Of a stretch of DNA of 20,002 nt, positions 8,345 through 14,561 are shown piece after piece (position 1 is the stretch's first letter; every line of letters begins with the position of its first letter). The notes under the pieces were generated by a model. That model made no database searches and had not been told where the DNA came from. It was given only the letters and a program-made list of their open reading frames with translations. This DNA comes from CAIYRG01 sp035318785 (GTDB lineage Bacteria; Pseudomonadota; Alphaproteobacteria; Micropepsales; Micropepsaceae): positions 1 through 20,002 of the forward strand of contig DATHDZ010000153.1 in NCBI GenBank assembly GCA_035318785.1, read 5' to 3'. A program made the translations under genes and the position numbers.

Positions 8345-8977
8345 TCAATCCGTTTTGGTCACATCGGACGTATAATTATGCCACTTAACGAATTTTTCTA
8401 GGGCCGATTCCGTAGCCCGGATGTCCTTCCAGGCCGCGCGGATGACGAAGGGGCCGCCGACGGTCGCCAAGATGCAGGCACCGATGACCGAATCGCGGGC
8501 GAACCTGAGATAGCCGTCGCCGTGAGCTATGAAGAAGGCCCATGCATCACCAACCAGCGCAATCAGGAACAGGGCCAGCGTGATCCAAAAGGTGCGACTG
8601 GCCATTTTGGCACTCCGTTTGAGGGACGCCCACCTTGCCTCAATCCAGGCAACTTCCCGCTCCCGCTCCCACTGCTCCTTCTGCTGATCTGTGATCGAAT
8701 TGAGCTGGGCGCTAAGCAAGGCGACTTGCCGGCGGCAACTCTCGAGGTCCTCCCGTTCCTGAGCCCCCTCTTTGGTCTGCCAAATGGGAGCGGTGCACCT
8801 CGCCTCCATTTCAGCCCGATAGGCGGCACCGTATTCTCGCAGAATGTCTTGGACCGCGCTTCGGACGAATTCGAGCCGCCTCTCGTCGGGATACGCCTTT
8901 ATGAGATCGGCGAGAGAATCGTCAACGGCCTTCGCACTTCCACCGGCTATCTCGGTATATCCATTTGGCTGAGTCAT
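8345..8977 (-). CDS. Two-TM coiled-coil membrane protein of unknown function
   Basis: A 210-residue protein I do not recognise. Residues 1-65 look globular. Residues 70-120 are rich in Glu, Gln and Arg with a likely coiled coil (SCRRQVALLSAQLNSITDQQ). Two membrane helices lie at about 128-150 (FWITLALFLIALVGDAWAFF) and 161-180, and a charged C-terminal helix follows, presumably in the cytoplasm like the N-terminus. The ATG at 8977 has GGAGGAG six bases upstream, which decides strand and start; the long plus-strand frame over it is a shadow. It is followed by a 185-base spacer before the 57-residue gene. Confidence 0.7.
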   Translation of the reverse strand: MTQPNGYTEIAGGSAKAVDDSLADLIKAYPDERRLEFVRSAVQDILREYGAAYRAEMEARCTAPIWQTKEGAQEREDLESCRRQVALLSAQLNSITDQQKEQWEREREVAWIEARWASLKRSAKMASRTFWITLALFLIALVGDAWAFFIAHGDGYLRFARDSVIGACILATVGGPFVIRAAWKDIRATESALEKFVKWHNYTSDVTKTD

Positions 8978-9016
8978 CCAACTCCTCCGTTTTGGACATC
9001 GAACCCTTTCGCGCCC

Positions 9017-9937
9017 TCAGAAATCGGGTTTGTCTGCGGTGGGGACCGCGGCGTCCTTTTCGGTCCCGTATTTATGCGGGTTTTCGGCGCAGACATTTTC
9101 CTCCCATTCGCTCACTTCGCTCACGCCCGGCACGGGGTTCACGCGGCCGTAGGTCACGGTCGCGGACCACGGCGTGGTAAACACGCCCGGATCGTCCACG
9201 GTGAAATACAGCTGCAGGTGCTTGCCCGTATCGTTCGGATTGACGCGAAAGTCGCCAATGAAATTCTCTTTTTTGTTGCGCTCCAGCCCTTCTTTTGAGG
9301 CGGCGTAATCCAGCAGCCGATAGCGTTCGATCACGTGCAGAGCCGGGCTATGCGGCGTTCCATACCAGTCCACCATGGCAAAGGGGCCGATCTTCACGCC
9401 CACAGTATCCACGACCAGCGTATCGCCTTCATAATGACCGACAGAATCGCCGTACCAGGACGGCGTCACTTTTGCCGGATGCGACTGGTTCATACGGACG
9501 TGGCGGACCTGTGGTCCGCCCCGATAAATGATGAGTGTCTCGTCCGGCTTCTGAAGCATCATCAATCCATTGTTGGTGAACTCGAAGGGCACGCCCCCCG
9601 GCCAACACTGGTTGCGCGGCGTGGGATAGCCGATATGGGCGAGCGACATTTCGCCGAACTTCTTCACGGCCGCCGCCGCTTCGGGCTTCAGGATCGGATT
9701 TCTGTAATCGCCGACCAGCTGCATGTTGTTGCTGACACCGCCTTCGCGCCGCGACAGGTTGACGAGAGACGTCGGACCCGAAGCCAAAGGCTCAAAACCG
9801 GGGAGCCCGGGATGATCCCATACGCCACCAAAAACCGGGATCGCTGTAGCGGCGGGCGCCGATTGCCCCGAGCCAGCAGCGACGGCCGCCGCTGCTAATG
9901 CCACCAACAATGTGAAATTCCACCGCCGCGTAGTCAT
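9017..9937 (-). CDS. Exported protein of unknown function (EGDTLVVDTVG family)
   Basis: A 306-residue protein. The ATG at 9937 has GGAGG five bases upstream and begins a Sec signal peptide (MTTRRWN, then a long Ala/Leu/Val core to about residue 30). The longer frame to 9970 is less likely. The mature part has GVWDHPGLPGFEPL near its start, QCWPGGVPFEF at 110-120, IIYRGGPQVRHVRMNQSHP, WYGDSVGHYEGDTLVVDTVG at 161-180, GTPHSPALHVIERYR and ENVCAEN near the end. These blocks recur in a large uncharacterised exported family, common in Acidobacteria and Proteobacteria, as I recall it. The two Cys (111 and 283) could form a disulfide. It is probably all-beta and periplasmic; no enzymatic role is known to me. 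Confidence 0.82.
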   Translation of the reverse strand: MTTRRWNFTLLVALAAAAVAAGSGQSAPAATAIPVFGGVWDHPGLPGFEPLASGPTSLVNLSRREGGVSNNMQLVGDYRNPILKPEAAAAVKKFGEMSLAHIGYPTPRNQCWPGGVPFEFTNNGLMMLQKPDETLIIYRGGPQVRHVRMNQSHPAKVTPSWYGDSVGHYEGDTLVVDTVGVKIGPFAMVDWYGTPHSPALHVIERYRLLDYAASKEGLERNKKENFIGDFRVNPNDTGKHLQLYFTVDDPGVFTTPWSATVTYGRVNPVPGVSEVSEWEENVCAENPHKYGTEKDAAVPTADKPDF

Positions 9938-10068
9938 CCTCGCCTCCGTCAATACCCCGCATGTGATCATACCACAGAGCCTGCTCGATCCCCGGCCAGC
10001 GGGCGTTCAGCAACAACGGCACCGCCCTCTTTTTTATGCAATCATCGGCCGTCGAAGGGGAACGGCAT

Positions 10069-10191
10069 ATGGCGAAGCGCCGACGGCGGTACGGGAAAAG
10101 AGGCCGGGCCATAAGCCGGTCTTGGTCCACGGGCATTGTCGCGCTTGTCGTGGGTTCGGGCGTGATCTGGTGGATCGTGTGGATGCTCTAG
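10069..10191 (+). CDS. 40-residue basic single-TM microprotein
   Basis: An ATG at 10069 with AAGGGG upstream (10055-10060) opens a frame to TAG at 10191. The product has a strongly basic N-terminus (MAKRRRRYGKRGRAISR) and one hydrophobic segment (TGIVALVVGSGVIWWIVWML) that reaches the C-terminus. By the positive-inside rule the basic end would face the cytoplasm. Its composition is not what a random frame would give, and no better gene occupies this stretch on the other strand. It lies between the divergent exported-protein gene and the convergent cytochrome gene. No homologue is recognised. Confidence 0.5.
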   Translation: MAKRRRRYGKRGRAISRSWSTGIVALVVGSGVIWWIVWML

Positions 10192-10228
10192 ACAAAATGC
10201 CCGGCCCGAAGCCAGCGTTGAAATTTCG

Positions 10229-10540
10229 TTATTGCGTCGGCTTCGGCGGGAAGTTCGCGGCGAGGTAGTTCGTTATCACCGTGACTTGCTGGGGTGTGAT
10301 GGTGGCGCCCATGTCGATCATGCTGTTGACGACGGTTTCCCAGTCCCGGCGGCTGAAGCCAACCGCATCGGTGATCGGCGAAAGGTCGTGACAGCCGGTG
10401 CAGATCATTTGCACCACGTCCCGACCATCGCCATTGGGAAGGTTTTGCGCGAGTGCGGGAGCGACGACGGCCATCATGGCCGCTGCACCCGACATGACAA
10501 TGATGGCGGCGGCGATTTTGGGAAGCTTTCGTTTGGTCAT
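10229..10540 (-). CDS. Small exported c-type cytochrome
   Basis: A 103-residue protein counted from the ATG at 10540; the frame remains open upstream, but this Met begins a normal Sec signal peptide (MTKRKLPK, hydrophobic core, PALA/Q at about 29-32). A single heme motif CTGCH is at residues 47-51, followed by FSRRDWETVVNSMIDMGATIT and the helix VTVITNYLAANFP. Met74 or Met77 could be the distal heme ligand. This is the compact cytochrome c type seen next to periplasmic redox enzymes, where it accepts single electrons. The ribosome site is weak (AAGAAAAG). It lies 77 bases after the GNAT gene on the same strand. Confidence 0.85.
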   Translation of the reverse strand: MTKRKLPKIAAAIIVMSGAAAMMAVVAPALAQNLPNGDGRDVVQMICTGCHDLSPITDAVGFSRRDWETVVNSMIDMGATITPQQVTVITNYLAANFPPKPTQ

Positions 10541-10617
10541 GGGTCGCTTTTCTTGGCTCGATTCTGACGAAGAACCTATAGAGCACGGCTCGCCTCGCCT
10601 CAATCGCCGACCACGGA

Positions 10618-11070
10618 TCAAAGGCCGATGTCGTAGCGAACGTAATCGGTCCTCTCGACGAGCCGGTCATAGAGAGCGCGTGCCCGGTGATTGTTTTCGT
10701 GCGTGTGCCAATAGACGCGGCGCCAGCCCTCCTCCCTCCCGAGCGCGACCAGCTTTTCGATCAAGGCCCGGCCGGCCCCTCTGCTGCGAGTCTGCGGCGC
10801 AACGAAGATGTCCTCAAGGTAGCAAACCGTCCGCAAACTCCAGGTGTGGGGATGCCGGACATAATTGACGAAGCCTTGTGGTTCACCGTTGGCGTGAGAG
10901 ACAAAGAGACACCAAATCGGCTCGCTCGGAGTCATGATGCGGGACCAGACTCCGTTGGAGACTTCGTCCGAAATAGAATGATCGAGGGACGCGCAATAGG
11001 CGCGCCACAACGTCAGCCAATGCGAAAAATCGTCGGCCTCCGCGGGACGAACGTTCCATTTTTCTGTCAT
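10618..11070 (-). CDS. GNAT family N-acetyltransferase
   Basis: 150 residues from the ATG at 11070; the frame extends to 11136 but the shorter form matches the family. The order is RPAEADDF at the start, an alpha-helical segment with WLTLWRAYC, the beta strand GFVNYV, then motif A, YLEDIFVAPQTRSRGAGRALIEKL, with the acetyl-CoA pyrophosphate loop RSRGAG at 95-100. A final block NNHRARALYDRL is typical of motif B. It transfers an acetyl group from acetyl-CoA to an unknown small amine or protein. The stop lies 77 bases before the cytochrome start. Confidence 0.9.
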   Translation of the reverse strand: MTEKWNVRPAEADDFSHWLTLWRAYCASLDHSISDEVSNGVWSRIMTPSEPIWCLFVSHANGEPQGFVNYVRHPHTWSLRTVCYLEDIFVAPQTRSRGAGRALIEKLVALGREEGWRRVYWHTHENNHRARALYDRLVERTDYVRYDIGL

Positions 11071-11173
11071 GGACCTGACGATTCCCTTTCTCATCATTAA
11101 CAGCGCCTCCGCGGCTTTGATGCCATACTGCCGCAAGCGATTCGTGCCGGGGGGCTGAAGTGGATGCGTAAAG

Positions 11174-11359
11174 ATGCCAAGGCGAAAAGTACCCGGGAAG
11201 TCGATCCGCCTCAGTCGGACGGAAAAGCGGGCAGAAAGAGTTGACGCTTACGTAAAAGACCTTCTTGCGAGCGAGCGCAAAGCCGAGGAGCTCAAGCGGG
11301 AGAAGTTGAAGGCGCTGCGCATGGCCCAAAACGCGCCGGCTTCCGACCCAGGAACGTAA
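11174..11359 (+). CDS. 61-residue charged hypothetical protein
   Basis: ATG at 11174 to TAA at 11359. The product is very rich in Lys, Arg and Glu: a basic start (MPRRKVPGKSIRLSR), a long predicted helix (KRAERVDAYVKDLLASERKA, continuing with EELKREKLKAL) and a short tail. Codon choice is like that of the neighbours. The ribosome site is not obvious, and an out-of-frame ATG lies ten bases upstream. I recognise no family. It diverges from the GNAT gene by about 100 bases. Confidence 0.5.
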   Translation: MPRRKVPGKSIRLSRTEKRAERVDAYVKDLLASERKAEELKREKLKALRMAQNAPASDPGT

Positions 11360-11398
11360 CGGAAGTTTGCCAAGCGCTAGCCGAACAGGGGAAGCAGC

Positions 11399-11429
11399 TG
11401 CAAGCGGACTTGTGATGGAACATCCCTAT
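11399..11429. repeat. Copy A of a ~31-bp dispersed sequence (second copy 14418-14448)
   Basis: Aligned without gaps to 14418-14448, this stretch differs at only two positions within its first 31 bases. The longest identical part is 20 bases, gacttgtgatggaacatccc (11407-11426). It contains the GGAAC of the EcfG-like promoter of the following small gene. Confidence 0.75.
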
Positions 11430-11441
11430 ACCCGGTTCGTA
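11417..11441 (+). promoter_or_regulatory. Near-consensus sigma-EcfG promoter (GGAAC-N16-CGTA)
   Basis: GGAAC (11417-11421) is followed after 16 bases by CGTA (11438-11441), one mismatch from the CGTT consensus. The -10 lies 28 bases before the GTG start of the 62-residue gene, the correct place for its promoter. Confidence 0.55.
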
Positions 11442-11469
11442 TTCCCTTTGCACTCTATGGGGATGGGCT

Positions 11470-11658
11470 GTGAAACCGGACGCAAAGATCATCGAAAGTA
11501 TCAAGGAGCTACGCGCCGAAGCCGATGGAGCGCGCCATCTGGCCTCCGCGCTCAACGATTCAGCGTCGATTGCCGATTTATTCGCTTATGCCATGGCGCT
11601 CGAGGCTCAAGCGGATTTCTGGGAGCTAGGGCTTCGCCGCCAGTCTGAGGCCGCTTAA
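11470..11658 (+). CDS. 62-residue helical microprotein
   Basis: The GTG at 11470 has GGGGAT upstream and opens a 62-residue frame. The product is alpha-helical and Ala/Glu-rich: MKPDAKIIESIKELRAEADG, then ARHLASALNDSASIADLF and a final helix ending in WELGLRRQSEAA. It resembles in style the 57- and 53-residue genes elsewhere in this window (an A-x-x-A-R-x-L-A helix, a turn, then a helix with Trp), but sequence identity is too low to call them paralogues by eye. An EcfG-like promoter precedes it. The antisense frame here is a shadow. Confidence 0.62.
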   Translation: MKPDAKIIESIKELRAEADGARHLASALNDSASIADLFAYAMALEAQADFWELGLRRQSEAA

Positions 11659-11866
11659 ACCCAACCTGCGACCATTCCAACCACGCCGAGGCCGCCCGCG
11701 AAGGGCAGGACGTGCCTCCGCCTTATGCCGAGACCGAGAGCGCCGAGAGTCAATCCCTTAAGCGCCAACTAGACCTGTGCTACAAAGGCTGCGCAACAGG
11801 GATCAAACCTGAAATCACCCAGCGGCTTTGCACCGGTCATGACAATGATCAAGGAGGGCGCCGATT

Positions 11867-12724
11867 ATGGATCCGACAAGACGTAAAATCGTGGCGACGG
11901 GCGCCGCGGCGACGGCGATGGCCGCAGCACCGGGCGTGTTTGCTCAGCAGGCTGGGCAAGGAGGCGGCGCGATGTCCTTCTACGAAAAAGGCCCCGTTCG
12001 CATCCACTATCAGGACACCGGTTCCGGCTTCCCGCTCTTGATGATTGCCGGCGGCGGATTGAATTCGACGATGGCGGGCTTGATCCGCGGTCCCTTCAAT
12101 CCGATCGCGGAGTTCAAGGGAGAGTACCGCTGCGTCGCTTTGGACCTGCGCAACGCCAATGACGGCCAATCCACCGGCCCGCTCGATATCGACCGGCCGT
12201 GGGATTCCCACACCGATGACCAGCTCGGTCTGATGGATCATTTGGGCGTCGACAAGTTCATGGTGATGGGCTTCTGCATTGGCGGCCCGCTCATCTGGAA
12301 TCTTTTGAAGCGGGCACCGGATCGCGTCGTCGCGGCTGTGCTGGCACAGCCCAGCGGGTCTCGTCCGGAGATGCGCGACCTTTTCTATCAAGGCAATATG
12401 ACGACCTGGGGCCCGGAATTGGTCAAACGCCGGCCGGACATCAAGATGGATGTGGTCGAGAAATTCCTCACCAAGATGTACCGCAGCAACCCCGACTTCG
12501 TTATCACCGTGACGCGCGATTTCGTGCGCAATTGCCAGACGCCCGTACTGATCCTGCCGGATGATATTCCGCCGCATCCCTACGCCGTCGCCATGGAAGC
12601 CGCGATGCTTGCGCCGAAATCCGAAGTGAGCATCTTCCCGTGGAAGGAGCCCAAGGAGCGGATTCCCCTGGCCGTGCGCCAGATACGTTCCTTCCTGAAC
12701 GCGCATCGGCCTGTTTCCGTTTAA
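11867..12724 (+). CDS. Tat-exported alpha/beta hydrolase with Cys nucleophile
   Basis: A 285-residue protein. A twin-arginine signal (DPTRRKIVATGAAA, hydrophobic, ending PGVFAQ) suggests export of the folded enzyme. The fold markers are IHYQDTGSGFPLLMIAGGG, the strand VALDLRNANDGQS, and the nucleophile elbow MGFCIGG with Cys137 where most relatives have Ser, as in dienelactone hydrolases. An acid candidate is Asp232 or Asp233 (LPDD). The usual C-terminal GH motif is missing; its place is taken by FPWKEPKERIP, and the only nearby His are His237 (PPHPYA) and His280. The substrate is unknown. AAGGAGG lies ten bases before the ATG. The two small genes downstream may form an operon with it (gaps of 23 and 68 bases). 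Confidence 0.87.
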   Translation: MDPTRRKIVATGAAATAMAAAPGVFAQQAGQGGGAMSFYEKGPVRIHYQDTGSGFPLLMIAGGGLNSTMAGLIRGPFNPIAEFKGEYRCVALDLRNANDGQSTGPLDIDRPWDSHTDDQLGLMDHLGVDKFMVMGFCIGGPLIWNLLKRAPDRVVAAVLAQPSGSRPEMRDLFYQGNMTTWGPELVKRRPDIKMDVVEKFLTKMYRSNPDFVITVTRDFVRNCQTPVLILPDDIPPHPYAVAMEAAMLAPKSEVSIFPWKEPKERIPLAVRQIRSFLNAHRPVSV

Positions 12725-12747
12725 GCGCAGCTGATAGAGCTTCCATC

Positions 12748-12927
12748 ATGACCAAGGAAGAAGACGTGCTGGCGGCGCTGGACAAGCCCCGCGCCCTCTA
12801 TTCGCTGCAGCAGCGGCTCGACCCCAGCAACAAGAGCACCGATGCTTTGCAGGAGCTGCTGTTGCGGATGCGGGCCGAGGGAAAGGTGAAGTTCGACATC
12901 AACGCCGGCCGATGGAGCAAAGCGTGA
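12748..12927 (+). CDS. 59-residue winged-helix-like small protein
   Basis: ATG at 12748 to TGA at 12927. MTKEEDVLAALDKPRALYSL starts a helix-turn-helix-like arrangement, followed by QQRLDPSNKSTDALQELLLR and a beta-hairpin-like end (EGKVKFDINAGRW). This resembles a small winged-helix domain of the kind that binds DNA. The similarity is by pattern only. The frame is open further upstream, inside the hydrolase gene, but that part is a shadow. The gene lies 23 bases after the hydrolase. A local regulatory role is possible but unproven. Confidence 0.62.
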   Translation: MTKEEDVLAALDKPRALYSLQQRLDPSNKSTDALQELLLRMRAEGKVKFDINAGRWSKA

Positions 12928-12995
12928 GGCTGCGGCTCCGGTAAAGACGATTTAGGCTTCTTCGAATTTGCTCAAACTCAGCCCGGGAGGCGTTC

Positions 12996-13400
12996 ATGAA
13001 CAAAGTGATCATCCCAGCAGTGCTCGTGACGGCAATCATGGCCGCGTCGGCAGCGTGGTCGCAGACGGCGGCGCCGCCGTTCCAGAACAAACGCTATTTT
13101 ACGATGCCGCTGGAGAAAGACCCGACGCGCGAGGTGGGCTTGCAATCCGTCACCATGCCGCCAGGCGCCGGCAACCAGTTCCACCGTCATCCCGGCGAGC
13201 AATGGACCGCGGTCCAGGAGGGCGAAGTCACCTTCACCGTGAAGGGTAAGCCGCCGCAAGTGCTGAAGGCCGGCGACTATAATTATGTTCCGCGCGGCAC
13301 CATCCACCGCCAGCAGAATCTTTCCGGCAAGGAAGCGCGCTATATCGAGATGCGGATTTTCGACAAGGGCAAGCCGGCGTCCGAGGAAGTGAAAGACTAA
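12996..13400 (+). CDS. Secreted cupin-domain protein
   Basis: 134 residues. A Sec signal peptide ends near residue 22 (AAWSQ). A single cupin domain follows: motif 1 is FHRHPGEQWTAVQEGEV with metal ligands His63, His65 and Glu68, and motif 2 is GDYNYVPRGTIHRQQN with His104. All four usual metal-binding positions are kept, so a metal-dependent function (oxygenase, isomerase or sensor) is possible. The ATG at 12996 has GGGAGG six bases upstream. It is in line with the hydrolase and the small winged-helix-like gene. No specific substrate can be assigned. Confidence 0.88.
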   Translation: MNKVIIPAVLVTAIMAASAAWSQTAAPPFQNKRYFTMPLEKDPTREVGLQSVTMPPGAGNQFHRHPGEQWTAVQEGEVTFTVKGKPPQVLKAGDYNYVPRGTIHRQQNLSGKEARYIEMRIFDKGKPASEEVKD

Positions 13401-13470
13401 CGCGCCGGCTCCCGAACTAGGGACCTGACGATACCTTCACCCAGGGGCCGCCGGCCGAACCTTCGGAGCA

Positions 13471-13510
13471 AAAAGAAAGGGCCGGAGTGAATCCGGCCCT
13501 TAGTCTATTT
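13471..13510. terminator. Bidirectional rho-independent terminator
   Basis: A perfect 8-bp stem GGGCCGGA/TCCGGCCC with loop GTGAA spans 13479-13499. On the minus strand it is followed by TTTCTTTTT, a strong terminator for the RcnB-family gene; on the plus side by TTAGTCTATTT, which may stop the cupin operon. It lies in the convergent space between them. Confidence 0.85.
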
Positions 13511-13526
13511 CCAAGGAGTTGGGAGT

Positions 13527-13982
13527 TTATCGGCTGCGCTGGTTGTTCTGATTGCTCGCCATGATGATGTCGGCGATGACGCCGGTGGCCATTGCGGCGA
13601 GAATGTACCGGTTGTCTGCCTGCACCCAATGATAGCCGCGTGGCGGCTTTCGCAGATGATTATTTTTCCAGTCGTTCACCACATACTGATTGTTCCGATA
13701 CTGGGTCGGAAGCCTATCGCCGCGTGACCAGTGAGGGTTATCGCGAACGTCGTTGCGGCCTTGCTGATAGTCGTTGCGCCCCTGGTCCTGGGCTCCACCT
13801 GTTTGATAGCCGTTCTGGTCTCGGCTTTGGTTGTTGCGATTCTGATCCTGATTGTTGCGCTGTTCGGCTGTTGTCGCGCCTCGATTCCCGTAGTTCTGAT
13901 TCTGATTCCCATTGTACTGCGCGAACGCAGCCGAACTGCCGAGCAGTGTCAAAACAACGACCATGGATGTGAGCTTTTTCAT
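13527..13982 (-). CDS. RcnB family periplasmic protein
   Basis: 151 residues from the ATG at 13982 (AAAGGA nine bases upstream). A signal peptide ends at about AFAQ (residue 22). Residues 22-80 are a low-complexity Asn/Gln/Arg/Gly stretch with repeated N-Q and N-N. The C-terminal domain has GDRLPTQYR, YVVNDWKNNHLRKPPRGYHW and YILAAMATGVIADII, the RcnB pattern. In E. coli RcnB is a periplasmic protein affecting nickel/cobalt balance. Most alphaproteobacterial members have no proven role, and no metal efflux gene lies nearby, so the metal link is only inferred from family. The Asn/Gln stretch is unusually long for the gene size. It is transcribed alone. Confidence 0.85.
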   Translation of the reverse strand: MKKLTSMVVVLTLLGSSAAFAQYNGNQNQNYGNRGATTAEQRNNQDQNRNNQSRDQNGYQTGGAQDQGRNDYQQGRNDVRDNPHWSRGDRLPTQYRNNQYVVNDWKNNHLRKPPRGYHWVQADNRYILAAMATGVIADIIMASNQNNQRSR

Positions 13983-14210
13983 TTGGGAAATTCCTTTGTG
14001 ATGTGTCGCGCCCCAGCGTGGTAAGACTGAAGTTGAAACGCGTTCGCCGAGTGTTCCGTTGCTCGCCACGGAGGCCGCTCGCGTTACAACGGGGTAACTA
14101 TGCTGGACGAACGCGGTCTATGCGCGTCATCTCGCTTGCGAACTTGGCTGCGAGTCGCGCCCGAAAGATCTCCCGCTTGTATCGCGTCCTCTCGTGCGAT
14201 TGCGTGGACG

Positions 14211-14372
14211 CTAGTTCGCTTCGAGTCCTTTGATGAGCCGTTCCCAGGTCTCGACAATTGTTTGAAGGCCGCGCCTCAACTCAGGTGACCTGGTCGTGAG
14301 CGAGTCATGCCGAGCTTCTTCGGCCATTTCGCGGAATCTCGGCAACAAATCCGAAAGGGGATTGTCATTCAT
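14211..14372 (-). CDS. 53-residue helical microprotein
   Basis: ATG at 14372 to TAG at 14211. The product MNDNPLSDLLPRFREMAEEA continues as ARHDSLTTRSPELRRGLQTI and ends VETWERLIKGLEAN, a likely helical hairpin without a signal peptide. It has the layout of the 57-residue gene (A-x-x-A-R, spacer with TRSPELR, then a helix with W-E/x-x-L). The ribosome site is weak. It lies alone in the spacer between the RcnB-family gene and the first NHL protein. The remaining 13983-14210 holds nothing I can name. Confidence 0.55.
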   Translation of the reverse strand: MNDNPLSDLLPRFREMAEEARHDSLTTRSPELRRGLQTIVETWERLIKGLEAN

Positions 14373-14417
14373 ATCAGATCAATACTGCACGGACTTCGCT
14401 ATCGGACAGGGAGGACG

Positions 14418-14448
14418 TGCAAGCCGACTTGTGATGGAACATCCCCAT
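14418..14448. repeat. Copy B of the ~31-bp dispersed sequence
   Basis: This is the partner of 11399-11429, with two differences. Its GGAAC (14436-14440) is present, but 16 bases on the sequence is GACG rather than CGTT, so it is a poorer promoter candidate. The next plus-strand gene begins at 14562. Confidence 0.75.
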
Positions 14449-14561
14449 TGCCGATTGACGATGGGGCCTGGGCCCGCCTCGCGCCTTTATGTCGGGGCCG
14501 ATAGCGGGTAATCTCTGCGTGAGCGCTCGACAAAACGGGCGGCAGCAGGGAGGAACACATC

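Noticed and set aside
8522..9298. 258-residue plus-strand frame
   Set aside because: It lies antisense to two minus-strand genes that have good ribosome sites and, in one case, a signal peptide. Its own composition (Pro/Leu runs, many Gly/Arg) is shadow-like.
11712..12041. 109-residue plus-strand frame starting at GTG (VPPPYAETESAESQSLKRQ...)
   Set aside because: The first 45 residues look protein-like, but the frame overlaps 175 bases of the Tat hydrolase and becomes Arg-rich there. No ribosome site was seen. It could be a remnant of an old gene in 11649-11866, but I cannot support it.
14040..14060. GGAAC/CGTT pair on the minus strand upstream of the RcnB-family gene
   Set aside because: The spacing is 12 bases rather than 16-17, so it does not fit an EcfG promoter.
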